DNA of 64,000 nt, from assembly GCA_003353945.1 (NCBI GenBank), contig PIVM01000001.1:1-64000 (forward strand), written 5' to 3'. Origin of the DNA: Gammaproteobacteria bacterium (lineage in GTDB: Bacteria > Pseudomonadota > Gammaproteobacteria > Pseudomonadales > PIVM01). Positions 35,797-43,768 of this stretch are shown here, piece after piece; the stretch's first letter is position 1, and each line of letters starts with the position of its first letter. A program made the position numbers and the translations under genes. Under the pieces are notes generated by a model. It did not search any database and had not been told where the DNA came from. It was given only the letters and a program-made list of their open reading frames with translations.

Positions 35797-37224
35797 CTAA
35801 CTAGGAGCCTGGATCTTATCGACAATTGCTGTGGTTGAGCAGTTATCCCACAAATCTAATACTTCTACTCTTCCGCCATAGGCTTCTACAAGCTGCCAGC
35901 CGACCACTCCCTGCTTATCGTAATCGCCGCCCTTGACCAGAACATCGGGTTGCAAGGCTTTCAATAATTCTTCCGGCGTATCATCATTAAAAGCCAATAC
36001 CCAATCAACGGCCTCCAAACCTGCCAATACAGTCATTCGCCGATCTACGGGATTGATGGGTCGCCCCTCACCCTTTAGGCGTTTCACTGATTCATCATCA
36101 TTGACGGCAACAATCAAACGATCACCCTGACTACGCGCCTGCTCCAGGTACCCGACATGACCGGCATGTATAATGTCAAAACAGCCGTTGGTCATCACGA
36201 TCTTCTCTCCCTGAGATTTCGCTTCTTGCACAACAATCAGTAGTTGCTCAAGGCTGACAACGCCGCGCTCAAAACCCTGCTCTTTTTGTACAGCCCAGCG
36301 TAATTCCGGTGCACTGATTGCAGCCGTACCCAATTTCGCTACGGCTAATCCTGCGGCAATATTCGCCTGAGCCACCGCCTCCGGCAGCGCCACTCCAGCT
36401 GCCAGCGCTGTGGCCAACACAGCGATGACCGTATCCCCTGCGCCGGTCACATCAAATACTTCACGCGCTCTTGCAGGCAAATGCAATTCAGGCCCGTCAG
36501 GGCGAATCAAGGTCATACCCAGCTCGCCACGCGTCACCAACAAGGCCTCTAGGTTCAATTGTTGAATCAATTGCAAACCTTTTTTAAGTAGCTGTTGCTC
36601 CGATTTACAATGACCCATCACAGCTTCAAATTCTGCGATATTTGGCGTCAATAGCGTCGCGCCTCGATAGCGGGTGAATTCATTACCCTTGGGGTCAACC
36701 AGTACTGGCACACCCAACTCTATCGCCATTTGAATCAAGGGCTGCGGATCGCTCAAAACGCCCTTGTTATAATCTGACAACACCAGAGCAGCAACTTGAG
36801 GCAAATACTGACGAGTTTTCTCCTGCAAAGGCTGCACGTCCTCAGCAGCGAAAGCTTCCTCAAAATCCATTCGCAACAACTGCTGATGACGACTGATTAC
36901 CCTTAACTTGGTAATGGTCGGATGTTGCTGTGACTGATGAAAATCACAATGGATGCTGGCCGCCTGCAAGCGCGCCAGCAAAGCTTGTGCCGCTTCATCA
37001 TTACCGATTGTGCCTAGCAATGAGACGCCAGCCCCCAGAGCAGCCACATTCAACGCCACGTTTGCTGCACCGCCTGGTCGATCTTCGGTGTGATCCACTT
37101 TGACCACTGGCACCGGTGCTTCGGGGGAGACTCGCCCTGTAACGCCGTGCCAATAACGATCCAGCATCACATCGCCCACCACCAGCAGTTGGGCATTATC
37201 AAAACGTGGCACGGTCAGCTTCAT
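35797..37224 (-). CDS. hldE: Bifunctional heptose-7-phosphate kinase / heptose-1-phosphate adenylyltransferase
   Basis: 475 residues from ATG 37224 (MKLTVPRFDNAQLLVVGD); a longer frame to 37272 has no support. This is the standard HldE length of about 477. The N-terminal ribokinase-like domain (about 1-318) has VVGDVMLDRYWHG, GGAANVALNVAALGA and the catalytic DVTGAGDTVIAVLA. The C-terminal nucleotidyltransferase (about 340-475) has TNGCFDIIHAGHVGYLEQAR, the HxGH-type site. It phosphorylates D-glycero-D-manno-heptose-7-phosphate and later adenylates the 1-phosphate to ADP-heptose, the donor for inner-core heptosyltransferases. It lies upstream of the radical SAM and heptosyltransferase genes on the same strand, forming a heptose/LPS-core group. 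Confidence 0.95.
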   Translation of the reverse strand: MKLTVPRFDNAQLLVVGDVMLDRYWHGVTGRVSPEAPVPVVKVDHTEDRPGGAANVALNVAALGAGVSLLGTIGNDEAAQALLARLQAASIHCDFHQSQQHPTITKLRVISRHQQLLRMDFEEAFAAEDVQPLQEKTRQYLPQVAALVLSDYNKGVLSDPQPLIQMAIELGVPVLVDPKGNEFTRYRGATLLTPNIAEFEAVMGHCKSEQQLLKKGLQLIQQLNLEALLVTRGELGMTLIRPDGPELHLPARAREVFDVTGAGDTVIAVLATALAAGVALPEAVAQANIAAGLAVAKLGTAAISAPELRWAVQKEQGFERGVVSLEQLLIVVQEAKSQGEKIVMTNGCFDIIHAGHVGYLEQARSQGDRLIVAVNDDESVKRLKGEGRPINPVDRRMTVLAGLEAVDWVLAFNDDTPEELLKALQPDVLVKGGDYDKQGVVGWQLVEAYGGRVEVLDLWDNCSTTAIVDKIQAPS

Positions 37225-37370
37225 AAAAGTAATATTCTCCAAATCGGACAACAGAAAAACTGTCAAAATCATAACGGCAAATCCGTCAGTTTGCCAGCTG
37301 CACGCAATTCCGTTAAGGTGCGCGCTTTTGCTCCTAACTACTCTTTTAGCACTTATCTGTAGGATGGCTT

Positions 37371-37988
37371 ATGTCTCTTGAACTTCCCATCGATATTGAT
37401 TCCGTTAAAGGTTTTCTGGCCGAGGATGAAGCCGACGCCTTGTATAAGGCAACAAAACAATCCTCTCTGCTTGGACCCTGCCTGGAAATTGGAAGTTATT
37501 GTGGTAAATCAACTATTTATATGGGTCTGGCCTGCAAGGAAAATAATGGCGTCCTGTTTGCCCTGGATCATCATCGTGGATCAGAGGAACATCAAAAAGG
37601 AGAAATGTTCCATGATCCGGAGCTATTTGACAGCAATGAAGCCTTAATGGACAGTTTTAAGGAATTTCGACGTAATATACGCGCCGTCAATCTGGAGGGC
37701 ACGGTCGCCCCCCTGGTATGCAGTTCAGACGTTGCTGCCCGACAGTGGTCTACACCCCTCGGCATGGTCTTTATCGATGGTGGACATAGTCTGGATGCGG
37801 CTCTCAATGACTACCGCTGCTGGGCCAGCCATATTGTGCCCGGCGGCATTCTGGCCATTCATGATATCTTTCCAAACGCTGAAGACGGCGGACAGGCACC
37901 TCACGAAATCTATAAACTGGCAAAAGCCTCAGGACTCTTTGAGCAGTTGTCGCTCGTTAATACTCTCGGACTGATGCGACGAATCTAG
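37371..37988 (+). CDS. Class I SAM-dependent methyltransferase (Methyltransf_24-like)
   Basis: 205 residues. LLGPCLEIGSYCGKSTIYMGLA (about 33-54) is the glycine-rich SAM motif I in the style of Methyltransf_24 proteins. GVLFALDHHRGSEEHQ carries the acidic motif-II Asp and a His typical of this group, and GMVFIDGGHSLDAALNDYRCW supplies the DGGH motif. Unlike its neighbours it is on the plus strand, divergent from hldE, and its 3' end overlaps the opposing toroid-type gene by 60 bp. Members often sit in surface-polysaccharide clusters and methylate sugars or other small acceptors; the acceptor here is unknown. Confidence 0.85.
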   Translation: MSLELPIDIDSVKGFLAEDEADALYKATKQSSLLGPCLEIGSYCGKSTIYMGLACKENNGVLFALDHHRGSEEHQKGEMFHDPELFDSNEALMDSFKEFRRNIRAVNLEGTVAPLVCSSDVAARQWSTPLGMVFIDGGHSLDAALNDYRCWASHIVPGGILAIHDIFPNAEDGGQAPHEIYKLAKASGLFEQLSLVNTLGLMRRI

Positions 37989-39017
37989 CAAACAAACTTG
38001 CGTGAACAAGCGCGAGGCCGCTGTATATTCTGTCAATGCATCGGCCGCCAATAGAATGGCCCCTGCCGTCCAGGTCGGTTTTTCATCAGGCCACAGCAGG
38101 TCTTCCACTAATTGATAACCCGTCCAGTAAGCACCGTCTTTGGCGCGCCACTGATGTAACCAACTGTAGACGGTAACAGCACGCGCGTGATCACCTGCCG
38201 CCAGTAGCGCCATGGTCAACTCGCAGGATTCCGCCACTGTCACCCAAGGCTCATCCGAGACACAACGACAACCCATCTCTGCGATAACAAAATCATCCCA
38301 ACGCTTTTGCAGATGAGATTTCGCCTGGGCCTTTGGAATCACACCGGTCAACACCGGATAGAACCAGTCCATCGAATAACGTGCCTTGCTCTCCCACGTG
38401 CGATCAAACCGGTCGCGATGATGGCGTAAAGTATTCCCAAGACGTTGCCGGGCATGCAGCCAGTCTCGACGCTCACAGTCGAGCGTCACGGAAATATTGT
38501 AGGCGCATTCAAGACTTTTATAGATAGAGCTGCAACCGGTGATGAGTGCGTCTTCCCTAGCCTTGCCGTCAGCATTAACCGCCCAGTGAATTTCGCCGTG
38601 TTGGGTTTGAAGATTGAGAACAAAGCCGATGGCTTTCTCCACCATCGGATACATGGTTTTTAAAAACTGTCGGTTTTCAGTAATCAGGTAATGATGCCAG
38701 ATACCCGTCGCGACATAGGCAACAAAATTCGTTTCCCTGCGTTCGCGATTGTCTATTGCATTGTCACGATAAGCTGCCCACCAACTGCCATCGGTTAGCT
38801 GAACATCCATCAACCATTGATAGGCTTTTTCAGCAGCATCATATTCACCACCGATACTCAGACCCATCGCTGCTTCCACATGATCCCATGGGTCTGCATA
38901 GCCACCTTCAAACCAGGGAATAGCACCATCTTTCTGCTGTGTGTTAAGCAAATATTGTACGGTAGGTCTTAGAAACTCATGAGGAAACATTCCTCGCGAT
39001 AAAAACAATCCACTCAT
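37929..39017 (-). CDS. Alpha/alpha-toroid protein (prenyltransferase/six-hairpin glycosidase-like)
   Basis: 362 residues from ATG 39017, whose ATGA overlaps the stop of the methyltransferase gene by 4 bp. Repeated helical-hairpin motifs occur: YLLNTQQKDGAIPWFEGG, QWLMDVQLTDGSWWAAYRD, FVLNLQTQHGEIHWAVNADG and WLHQWRAKDGAYWTGYQ. The recurrent 'Q..DG.W' pattern is the QW-type repeat of squalene cyclase/prenyltransferase toroids; the chain also resembles six-hairpin glycosidases. No DXDD or DCTAE motif of the cyclases is visible, so the enzymatic role is open. Cytoplasmic with no signal peptide. The third gene of a GT4-methyltransferase-toroid operon, so an oligosaccharide-related role is likely. 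Confidence 0.7.
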   Translation of the reverse strand: MSGLFLSRGMFPHEFLRPTVQYLLNTQQKDGAIPWFEGGYADPWDHVEAAMGLSIGGEYDAAEKAYQWLMDVQLTDGSWWAAYRDNAIDNRERRETNFVAYVATGIWHHYLITENRQFLKTMYPMVEKAIGFVLNLQTQHGEIHWAVNADGKAREDALITGCSSIYKSLECAYNISVTLDCERRDWLHARQRLGNTLRHHRDRFDRTWESKARYSMDWFYPVLTGVIPKAQAKSHLQKRWDDFVIAEMGCRCVSDEPWVTVAESCELTMALLAAGDHARAVTVYSWLHQWRAKDGAYWTGYQLVEDLLWPDEKPTWTAGAILLAADALTEYTAASRLFTQVCLLDSSHQSESINERQLLKES

Positions 39018-39730
39018 GATGCCAGCCCTTTGCGAAAATACATCACAACACTTTTCCCTAATAGCGGATTCAAAAGTGCTTCCATTTTTCGTGTCAACCA
39101 GGGACGGTCCAACAAATCCCAAACCAGCAGGCGATGATATGCCTTGATGAGCAGGGACTGTTCCTGTTTTTCCCACATCAGGCATTTCAACCACCAAAAA
39201 GGCGCGTGTAGAGCATGCGCCCAGTGTCGATGATAGTGATCAAAGCCCTGTGACTCTATTTGTTGACGCAGTTGACGCGCCTTGAAAATCCTTAGATGCC
39301 CACCTTCATTGGCATGATAGTCATCACTAAATAACCAACAGAGTTTCTCAGGCCAAAAGCGTGGTACGCTGGCACAAAATATGCCGCCTGGTTTTAATAT
39401 TCTTTCAATTTCTTTTAATGCCCCGAGATAATCTGGAATGTGTTCCAGCACTTCGGAACAAATCACTTTATCAAAACTACTGTCGGCAAACGGTAGTTCC
39501 AACGCATTGGCCACCGATATCACAAAGGTTTTATTGCCATTATTCGGTTCTGCAAACGGCTCAAAACGCTCTCTTGTTGTTTTTAGATCATCAAAACAAA
39601 GATCAACACCTACCGCTTCGACATCTGCTGTCATGTAGGTAGAAATAACATGACGTCCTTCCCCACAACCAAGATCCAACACGCGGTCGCCGGTTTTCAA
39701 GCCAAATAATTTATAGTCGACTGTCTGCAT
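39014..39730 (-). CDS. Class I SAM-dependent methyltransferase (Methyltransf_11-like)
   Basis: 238 residues. The SAM motif I is VLDLGCGEGRHVI (about 17-29), motif II VGVDLCF (about 38-44), and FDKVICSEVLEHIPDYLGALKEIERILKPGGIF is the typical Methyltransf_11 post-I segment. The C-terminal 100 residues contain FWWLKCLMW and a helical tail that could touch the membrane. It overlaps the upstream GT4 gene by 20 bp and the downstream toroid gene by 4 bp, so the three are almost certainly co-translated. Acceptor unknown; a lipid-linked or nucleotide sugar is plausible. Confidence 0.87.
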   Translation of the reverse strand: MQTVDYKLFGLKTGDRVLDLGCGEGRHVISTYMTADVEAVGVDLCFDDLKTTRERFEPFAEPNNGNKTFVISVANALELPFADSSFDKVICSEVLEHIPDYLGALKEIERILKPGGIFCASVPRFWPEKLCWLFSDDYHANEGGHLRIFKARQLRQQIESQGFDHYHRHWAHALHAPFWWLKCLMWEKQEQSLLIKAYHRLLVWDLLDRPWLTRKMEALLNPLLGKSVVMYFRKGLAS

Positions 39731-41087
39731 ATTTATCTAACACCGTATGGTAATAGCCAGTCATTTCTTGCGCAGCTACATTCCAGCAAAATTTTTCCAG
39801 AATACGCTGCCGACCAGCTCTGCCCAGAGTTTCTCTTTTAGCAGGGTCTGTCAGTAATACATCAATTGCATTGGCAATCGCATCTGCATCTGCCGGCGGT
39901 ACAAGAATACCGGCGTCACCCACAACTTCACTTAAGGCCCCTCCGGTAGTGGAAATCACCGGCACTTCACAGGCCATCGCCTCCCCTGCAGGCAAACCAA
40001 AACCCTCATAAATGGATGGCACCACTGCAATCGCAGATTCTGCGTAATAACGCACCAATTCTTCTGTCGTAATACCCTTGACGAAACGTACCTTCTTATC
40101 AATCGCCAGAGATCGCAATAATTGTTCCGTTTCACCGCGTTCTTTGGGTTTGCCCACTACCAGTAGTTCCAAGTCTGTATAGCGGCGTAATAATTGTGCA
40201 TAGGCAAGCAACAAATACCGCAAGCCCTTAAGGGGCTCGTCAGCCGAAGCCGTCGCCATAATACGCAACGGATTTCTCTTCACGCCCGGTATTGGCGCAA
40301 ATTCCTCGGTATTAATCCCGTTATACACTAAGTTGATATCGACATTGCCGATACCGAATGATGTGGCAATATCCTGCCGAGAGCGTTCCGAGACCGTCAC
40401 AATATGATCTAGTTTTTTGACCACCTGTTTTTGCATGGTAAGAAAGCTATGCCAACGGCGTATCAATAGTTTGTCACGCCATCTATCGGCTGCGTTCAGT
40501 GCAATCTTAAGGTCATTGGTAATCGGATGATGCACCGTTGTCACCAGTGGCCAGCGCTGCTGGATTTTGAGCATACCATAGCTCAAACACTGGTTATCAT
40601 GGATCAAATCATACTTGTGGCCATGCATATTTAAGTACTTGGAAACACGACGGCCAAAACAATAAGGCTCGCTAAAACCACCTGTCAACTTGCTGGTCCA
40701 CTCAATAATATTGGTCAATGATTTCAGGTGATGAGGGCGTATTGATGTCAGGCCGGTTTCAAACAAATTCATACCGGGCATCTTGATCAACTTCACTCGT
40801 TCATCAAGATGCGGGTAAGGTTGCCCTGATATAACATCCACGCTATGGCCCGCATCAACCAGGGCCTTACTAAGATACTTGATATAAATGCCCTGACCCC
40901 CGCCAAAAGGGTGGCTGCGATAACCCAGCAGGCATATTTTCAAACGATCACGAGTTTGGCTTTGACTGTTTACCGCTCCACTGGATGAAGGCACTGCTGA
41001 GGAATGATCCAACGCTTGGCGCGCCAATGGCGCAATACCGGGTAATTCACTTATTGTTGATTGAGCAATTGATTCTTTTATTTGCAT
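39711..41087 (-). CDS. GT4 family glycosyltransferase
   Basis: 458 residues. After a disordered Ser/Gln-rich N-terminus of about 48 residues, the N-domain opens with KICLLGYRSHPFGGGQGIYIKYLSKALVDAGHSVDVI, the glycine loop of GT4 enzymes. The C-domain carries MATASADEPLKGLRYLLLAYAQL (donor-binding strand/helix) and VVPSIYEGFGLPAGEAMACEVPVISTTGGALSEVVGDAG, the E-x7-E type motif. It transfers a sugar with retention, from a nucleotide-sugar donor not predictable from sequence. First gene of the overlapping operon with the methyltransferase and toroid genes. The N-terminal extension is unusual for GT4; a downstream start at the glycine loop has no clear ribosome-binding site. Confidence 0.9.
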   Translation of the reverse strand: MQIKESIAQSTISELPGIAPLARQALDHSSAVPSSSGAVNSQSQTRDRLKICLLGYRSHPFGGGQGIYIKYLSKALVDAGHSVDVISGQPYPHLDERVKLIKMPGMNLFETGLTSIRPHHLKSLTNIIEWTSKLTGGFSEPYCFGRRVSKYLNMHGHKYDLIHDNQCLSYGMLKIQQRWPLVTTVHHPITNDLKIALNAADRWRDKLLIRRWHSFLTMQKQVVKKLDHIVTVSERSRQDIATSFGIGNVDINLVYNGINTEEFAPIPGVKRNPLRIMATASADEPLKGLRYLLLAYAQLLRRYTDLELLVVGKPKERGETEQLLRSLAIDKKVRFVKGITTEELVRYYAESAIAVVPSIYEGFGLPAGEAMACEVPVISTTGGALSEVVGDAGILVPPADADAIANAIDVLLTDPAKRETLGRAGRQRILEKFCWNVAAQEMTGYYHTVLDKYADSRL

Positions 41088-41389
41088 ACCTGATCAGCAA
41101 CTGCTCAATGGCAGCCCATTTTGTTTTTTTGTTACAATACCCTGATTTTTCAATATGTTACACTTATTCTCGCTTTCTGCAGACCGATGGAAAATGATTC
41201 CATTAAATCATCAGTAGCAGTTCCCGTTAATGCAGCGGCATATCCACGTAAATCACAGCGCCTGACACCCTTCATTCAGGGTGAAAAATGCGCAGATTCT
41301 ACTCGGATATGCAAAAAAAATCCAGCGCCTATACGAGCGTATCGCCAATGGCCCTAATGACGGTTTCGTCATAATCAGTTTCCCGGCCG

Positions 41390-41420
41390 CCTTTCTCACA
41401 AAGTAACGATTTGAGAAAGG
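41390..41420. repeat. Perfect 9-bp inverted repeat
   Basis: CCTTTCTCA (41390-41398) is the exact reverse complement of TGAGAAAGG (41412-41420), with a 13-base loop. No U-tract follows on either strand. It sits 11 bp before copy 2 of the dispersed repeat. Confidence 0.65.
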
Positions 41421-41431
41421 GCTCCGCCTAA

Positions 41432-41474
41432 GAGCCTGTGCGAGAATAGAAAACCTACTGCGGAAAACCCATTT
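41432..41474. repeat. Dispersed 43-bp repeat, copy 2
   Basis: Begins GAGCCTGTGCGAGAATAG and ends AAACCCATTT. It has the same length and order of conserved blocks as 23616-23658. A 16-bp core resembling it, CCTGTCCAGGAATAGG, also occurs at 29221-29236. Confidence 0.55.
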
Positions 41475-41804
41475 CAGCCAGACTCCTCAGACAAACAAGA
41501 ATGGATCTTCGAAGAGTGATCGTTTTTTATCAAACCTGTAAAAATAAGGGCGCGCAGAAGCCACACCCCATTGTTTTCCCTTCACATCTGCGTTACTGCC
41601 AATCATCAAAAAAATGATATCCAGCAAGGATGGATAATGAAGCACATAGCACACTTATAGCCAATCTTGTTTTTGTTAAAAAATAGTTTTTATTTTCCTT
41701 CATGAATTGCATCCTCTGATGATTAAGCAGCTTACAGATGATATGTAATGATCGATGCTTGAAAGATCAAGCCTCTCTGCTTTGCCCACTCATCACACGG
41801 AGAA

Positions 41805-42680
41805 TCAACTATCGCCTTGTTCCTTATACAGTTTCAACATCTGCCGCAATGCCTCACGCCAGTGCAGAGGCTCCACACTTGTCTGCTGATAACTCTGTGT
41901 TTTATCCATCACACTGTACGCAGGTCGAGTTGCCGGTGTCGGGTACTCTGCACCTGGAATCGGAAAAATCTTACAGGAAGACGGTATCACGTCTAAGGCA
42001 GCAGCCTCCTCCTGAATGGCAATCGCAAAATCATACCAACTAGCAACACCGGTATCTGACCAGTGATACACGCCTTTTAGATCAGGCTGTTGCGCGCAAT
42101 CCCAGATAAAACGCGCCAAACCGGCTGCCCATGTCGGTGTGCCGATTTGATCATCCACCACGCTAAGTTGCTCACGCTCTGCCATCAGTTTAAGCATGGT
42201 TTTGACAAAGTTCGCACAAAAGTGCGAATACAGCCAGGACGTGCGGATAATCAAGGCATCAGGATGCGCAACCAACGCCTGTTGCTCACCAGCCAACTTA
42301 CTCGCCCCATAAACGCTGACAGGGCTGGGCGTATCAGTCACGGAGTAAGGAGTACTTTTTTTGCCATCAAAAACAAAATCCGTGGAGATTTGAATAAACC
42401 TTGCCCCTTGTTGACTAGCAGCTTGGGCCAAATTCGCCGCGCCTGATGCATTCACTGCATAGGCTAACGCTTCCTCAGTTTCAGCCTGGTCGACTGCGGT
42501 GTATGCTGCAGCATTAATCACTACATCAATTTGCAATCTAGCGAGATATTCACTCACCACTTCTGCTTTGGTAATATCGATATGCCGCTTATCCACCTCG
42601 GACAGCGTGATATTGCCAGGGCAGCTGCAATGCAACTCCCGGCCCAACTGGCCATCACAACCAACGATCAACACATGCAT
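41805..42680 (-). CDS. rmlD: dTDP-4-dehydrorhamnose reductase
   Basis: 291 residues, the RmlD length, with a strong Shine-Dalgarno (AAGGAGG) before ATG 42680. MHVLIVGCDGQLGRELH is the cofactor-binding glycine motif. VVINAAAYTAVDQAETE, RFIQISTDFVFDGKKSTPYSV and the catalytic Tyr/Lys in VYGASKLAGEQ are all present. It catalyses the last step to dTDP-L-rhamnose, which is used for O-antigen or other surface glycans. The other genes of the pathway (rmlA, rmlB, rmlC) are not in this window, so they must be elsewhere or absent. Some family members act on other dTDP-4-keto sugars. Confidence 0.92.
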   Translation of the reverse strand: MHVLIVGCDGQLGRELHCSCPGNITLSEVDKRHIDITKAEVVSEYLARLQIDVVINAAAYTAVDQAETEEALAYAVNASGAANLAQAASQQGARFIQISTDFVFDGKKSTPYSVTDTPSPVSVYGASKLAGEQQALVAHPDALIIRTSWLYSHFCANFVKTMLKLMAEREQLSVVDDQIGTPTWAAGLARFIWDCAQQPDLKGVYHWSDTGVASWYDFAIAIQEEAAALDVIPSSCKIFPIPGAEYPTPATRPAYSVMDKTQSYQQTSVEPLHWREALRQMLKLYKEQGDS

Positions 42681-42850
42681 GTTATTCCTCCTTCAACGGT
42701 CAACGCGGGCAAATGATAGGCACTGTTCTATTCGAATACAAGAAACAACTGCCATCGCCTCAATTCGATCATTAACATACAGTTCTTTGTATCTCAGGGC
42801 CTATCCTCGTTATAATCGTCCATTCACACCATACTAATGAACCACATTCT

Positions 42851-43762
42851 ATGACAATAGAGCATCTATCGCCAAAGTACTGGCTCACTTGGATAGGTCT
42901 GGGCCTGCTGTGGCTTACTGCCCAGCTACCACTTGCCGTGCAATTCCAATTCGGCAAGGCATTGGGTCTATTACTCTATTATCTAGCTCGAGAACGTCGC
43001 CACATAACGGACGTCAATCTCAGGTTGTGCTTTCCTCAATTGAATGAGGATCAACACAAAGAACTTTGTAAAAAAACCTTTATCGAAAATGGCACTGGCA
43101 TTTTTGAAACGGCCTTTAGCTGGTGGGCCAGTGACCAAAGGGTAAAACCTCTGGTTGAAATGCGGGGACTGGAATTAGTCGAACAGGCACAGCAGCAAGG
43201 AAAAGGCGTGTTACTGCTGGGGGCACACTTTACTACTCTCGATCTGGCCGGTCGTCTGCTAAGTTACTTTCTTGACTTTGATGTCACGTATCGGAAACAT
43301 AACAACCCGGTCATGAATCATTTTATTCTTAGCTCTCGCAAAAAACGTTTTAAAAATGTTATCGAACGTAAAGAGATGCGCCGCGCCTTCAGGAGCCTAA
43401 AGCAAAACCATGTTGTCTGGTATGCCGGTGATCAGGATTACGGCCGCAAGCACGCTGTGTTTGTACCGTTCTTTGGTACGCCTGCCGCCACCATTACTGC
43501 TACTAGCCGCCTTTCCTCTTTTAACCATTCGCCGGTATTGCTAAGCCGTTACTATCGCAAAGCTGACAATAGCGGCTATGTTTTTGAGATCACGGCTCCC
43601 TTTGATTCCATTCCCAGCGGAGATGATATTGTTGATGCGCGCATTATCAATCAAGCATTAGAAACGGCTATCAGTAAACACCCCGCACAATACATGTGGG
43701 TACACCGGCGTTTTAAAACACGCCCGGATGGCGATAAACACTTTTACAGCAAACACCGCTAA
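42851..43762 (+). CDS. Lipid A acyltransferase, LpxL/HtrB family
   Basis: 303 residues. An N-terminal helix anchors the protein to the inner membrane (WLTWIGLGLLWLTAQLPL). The catalytic HX4D motif is H126-F-T-T-L-D131 in LLLGAHFTTLDLAGR. Conserved downstream blocks include WYAGDQDYG and FFGTPAATITATSRLS. These enzymes add a secondary acyl chain from acyl-ACP to Kdo2-lipid IVA. Assignment to LpxL, LpxM or LpxP class cannot be made safely. The gene converges with the LTA-synthase-like gene, their stop codons separated by six bases. Confidence 0.92.
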   Translation: MTIEHLSPKYWLTWIGLGLLWLTAQLPLAVQFQFGKALGLLLYYLARERRHITDVNLRLCFPQLNEDQHKELCKKTFIENGTGIFETAFSWWASDQRVKPLVEMRGLELVEQAQQQGKGVLLLGAHFTTLDLAGRLLSYFLDFDVTYRKHNNPVMNHFILSSRKKRFKNVIERKEMRRAFRSLKQNHVVWYAGDQDYGRKHAVFVPFFGTPAATITATSRLSSFNHSPVLLSRYYRKADNSGYVFEITAPFDSIPSGDDIVDARIINQALETAISKHPAQYMWVHRRFKTRPDGDKHFYSKHR

Positions 43763-43768
43763 CGATCC

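Larger units (their letters stand above)
41088..41804. other. 717-bp spacer with hairpin and repeat; no certain gene
   Basis: It lies between the GT4 gene and rmlD. Contents seen: a 41-codon GTG-started frame at 41281-41406 on the plus strand (ILLGYAKKIQRLYERIANGP) that looks coding in composition but has no ribosome-binding site; a 9-bp hairpin at 41390-41420; and a dispersed-repeat copy at 41432-41474. The rest is AT-rich and shows nothing. Together these suggest a decayed mobile or coding remnant. Confidence 0.45.
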
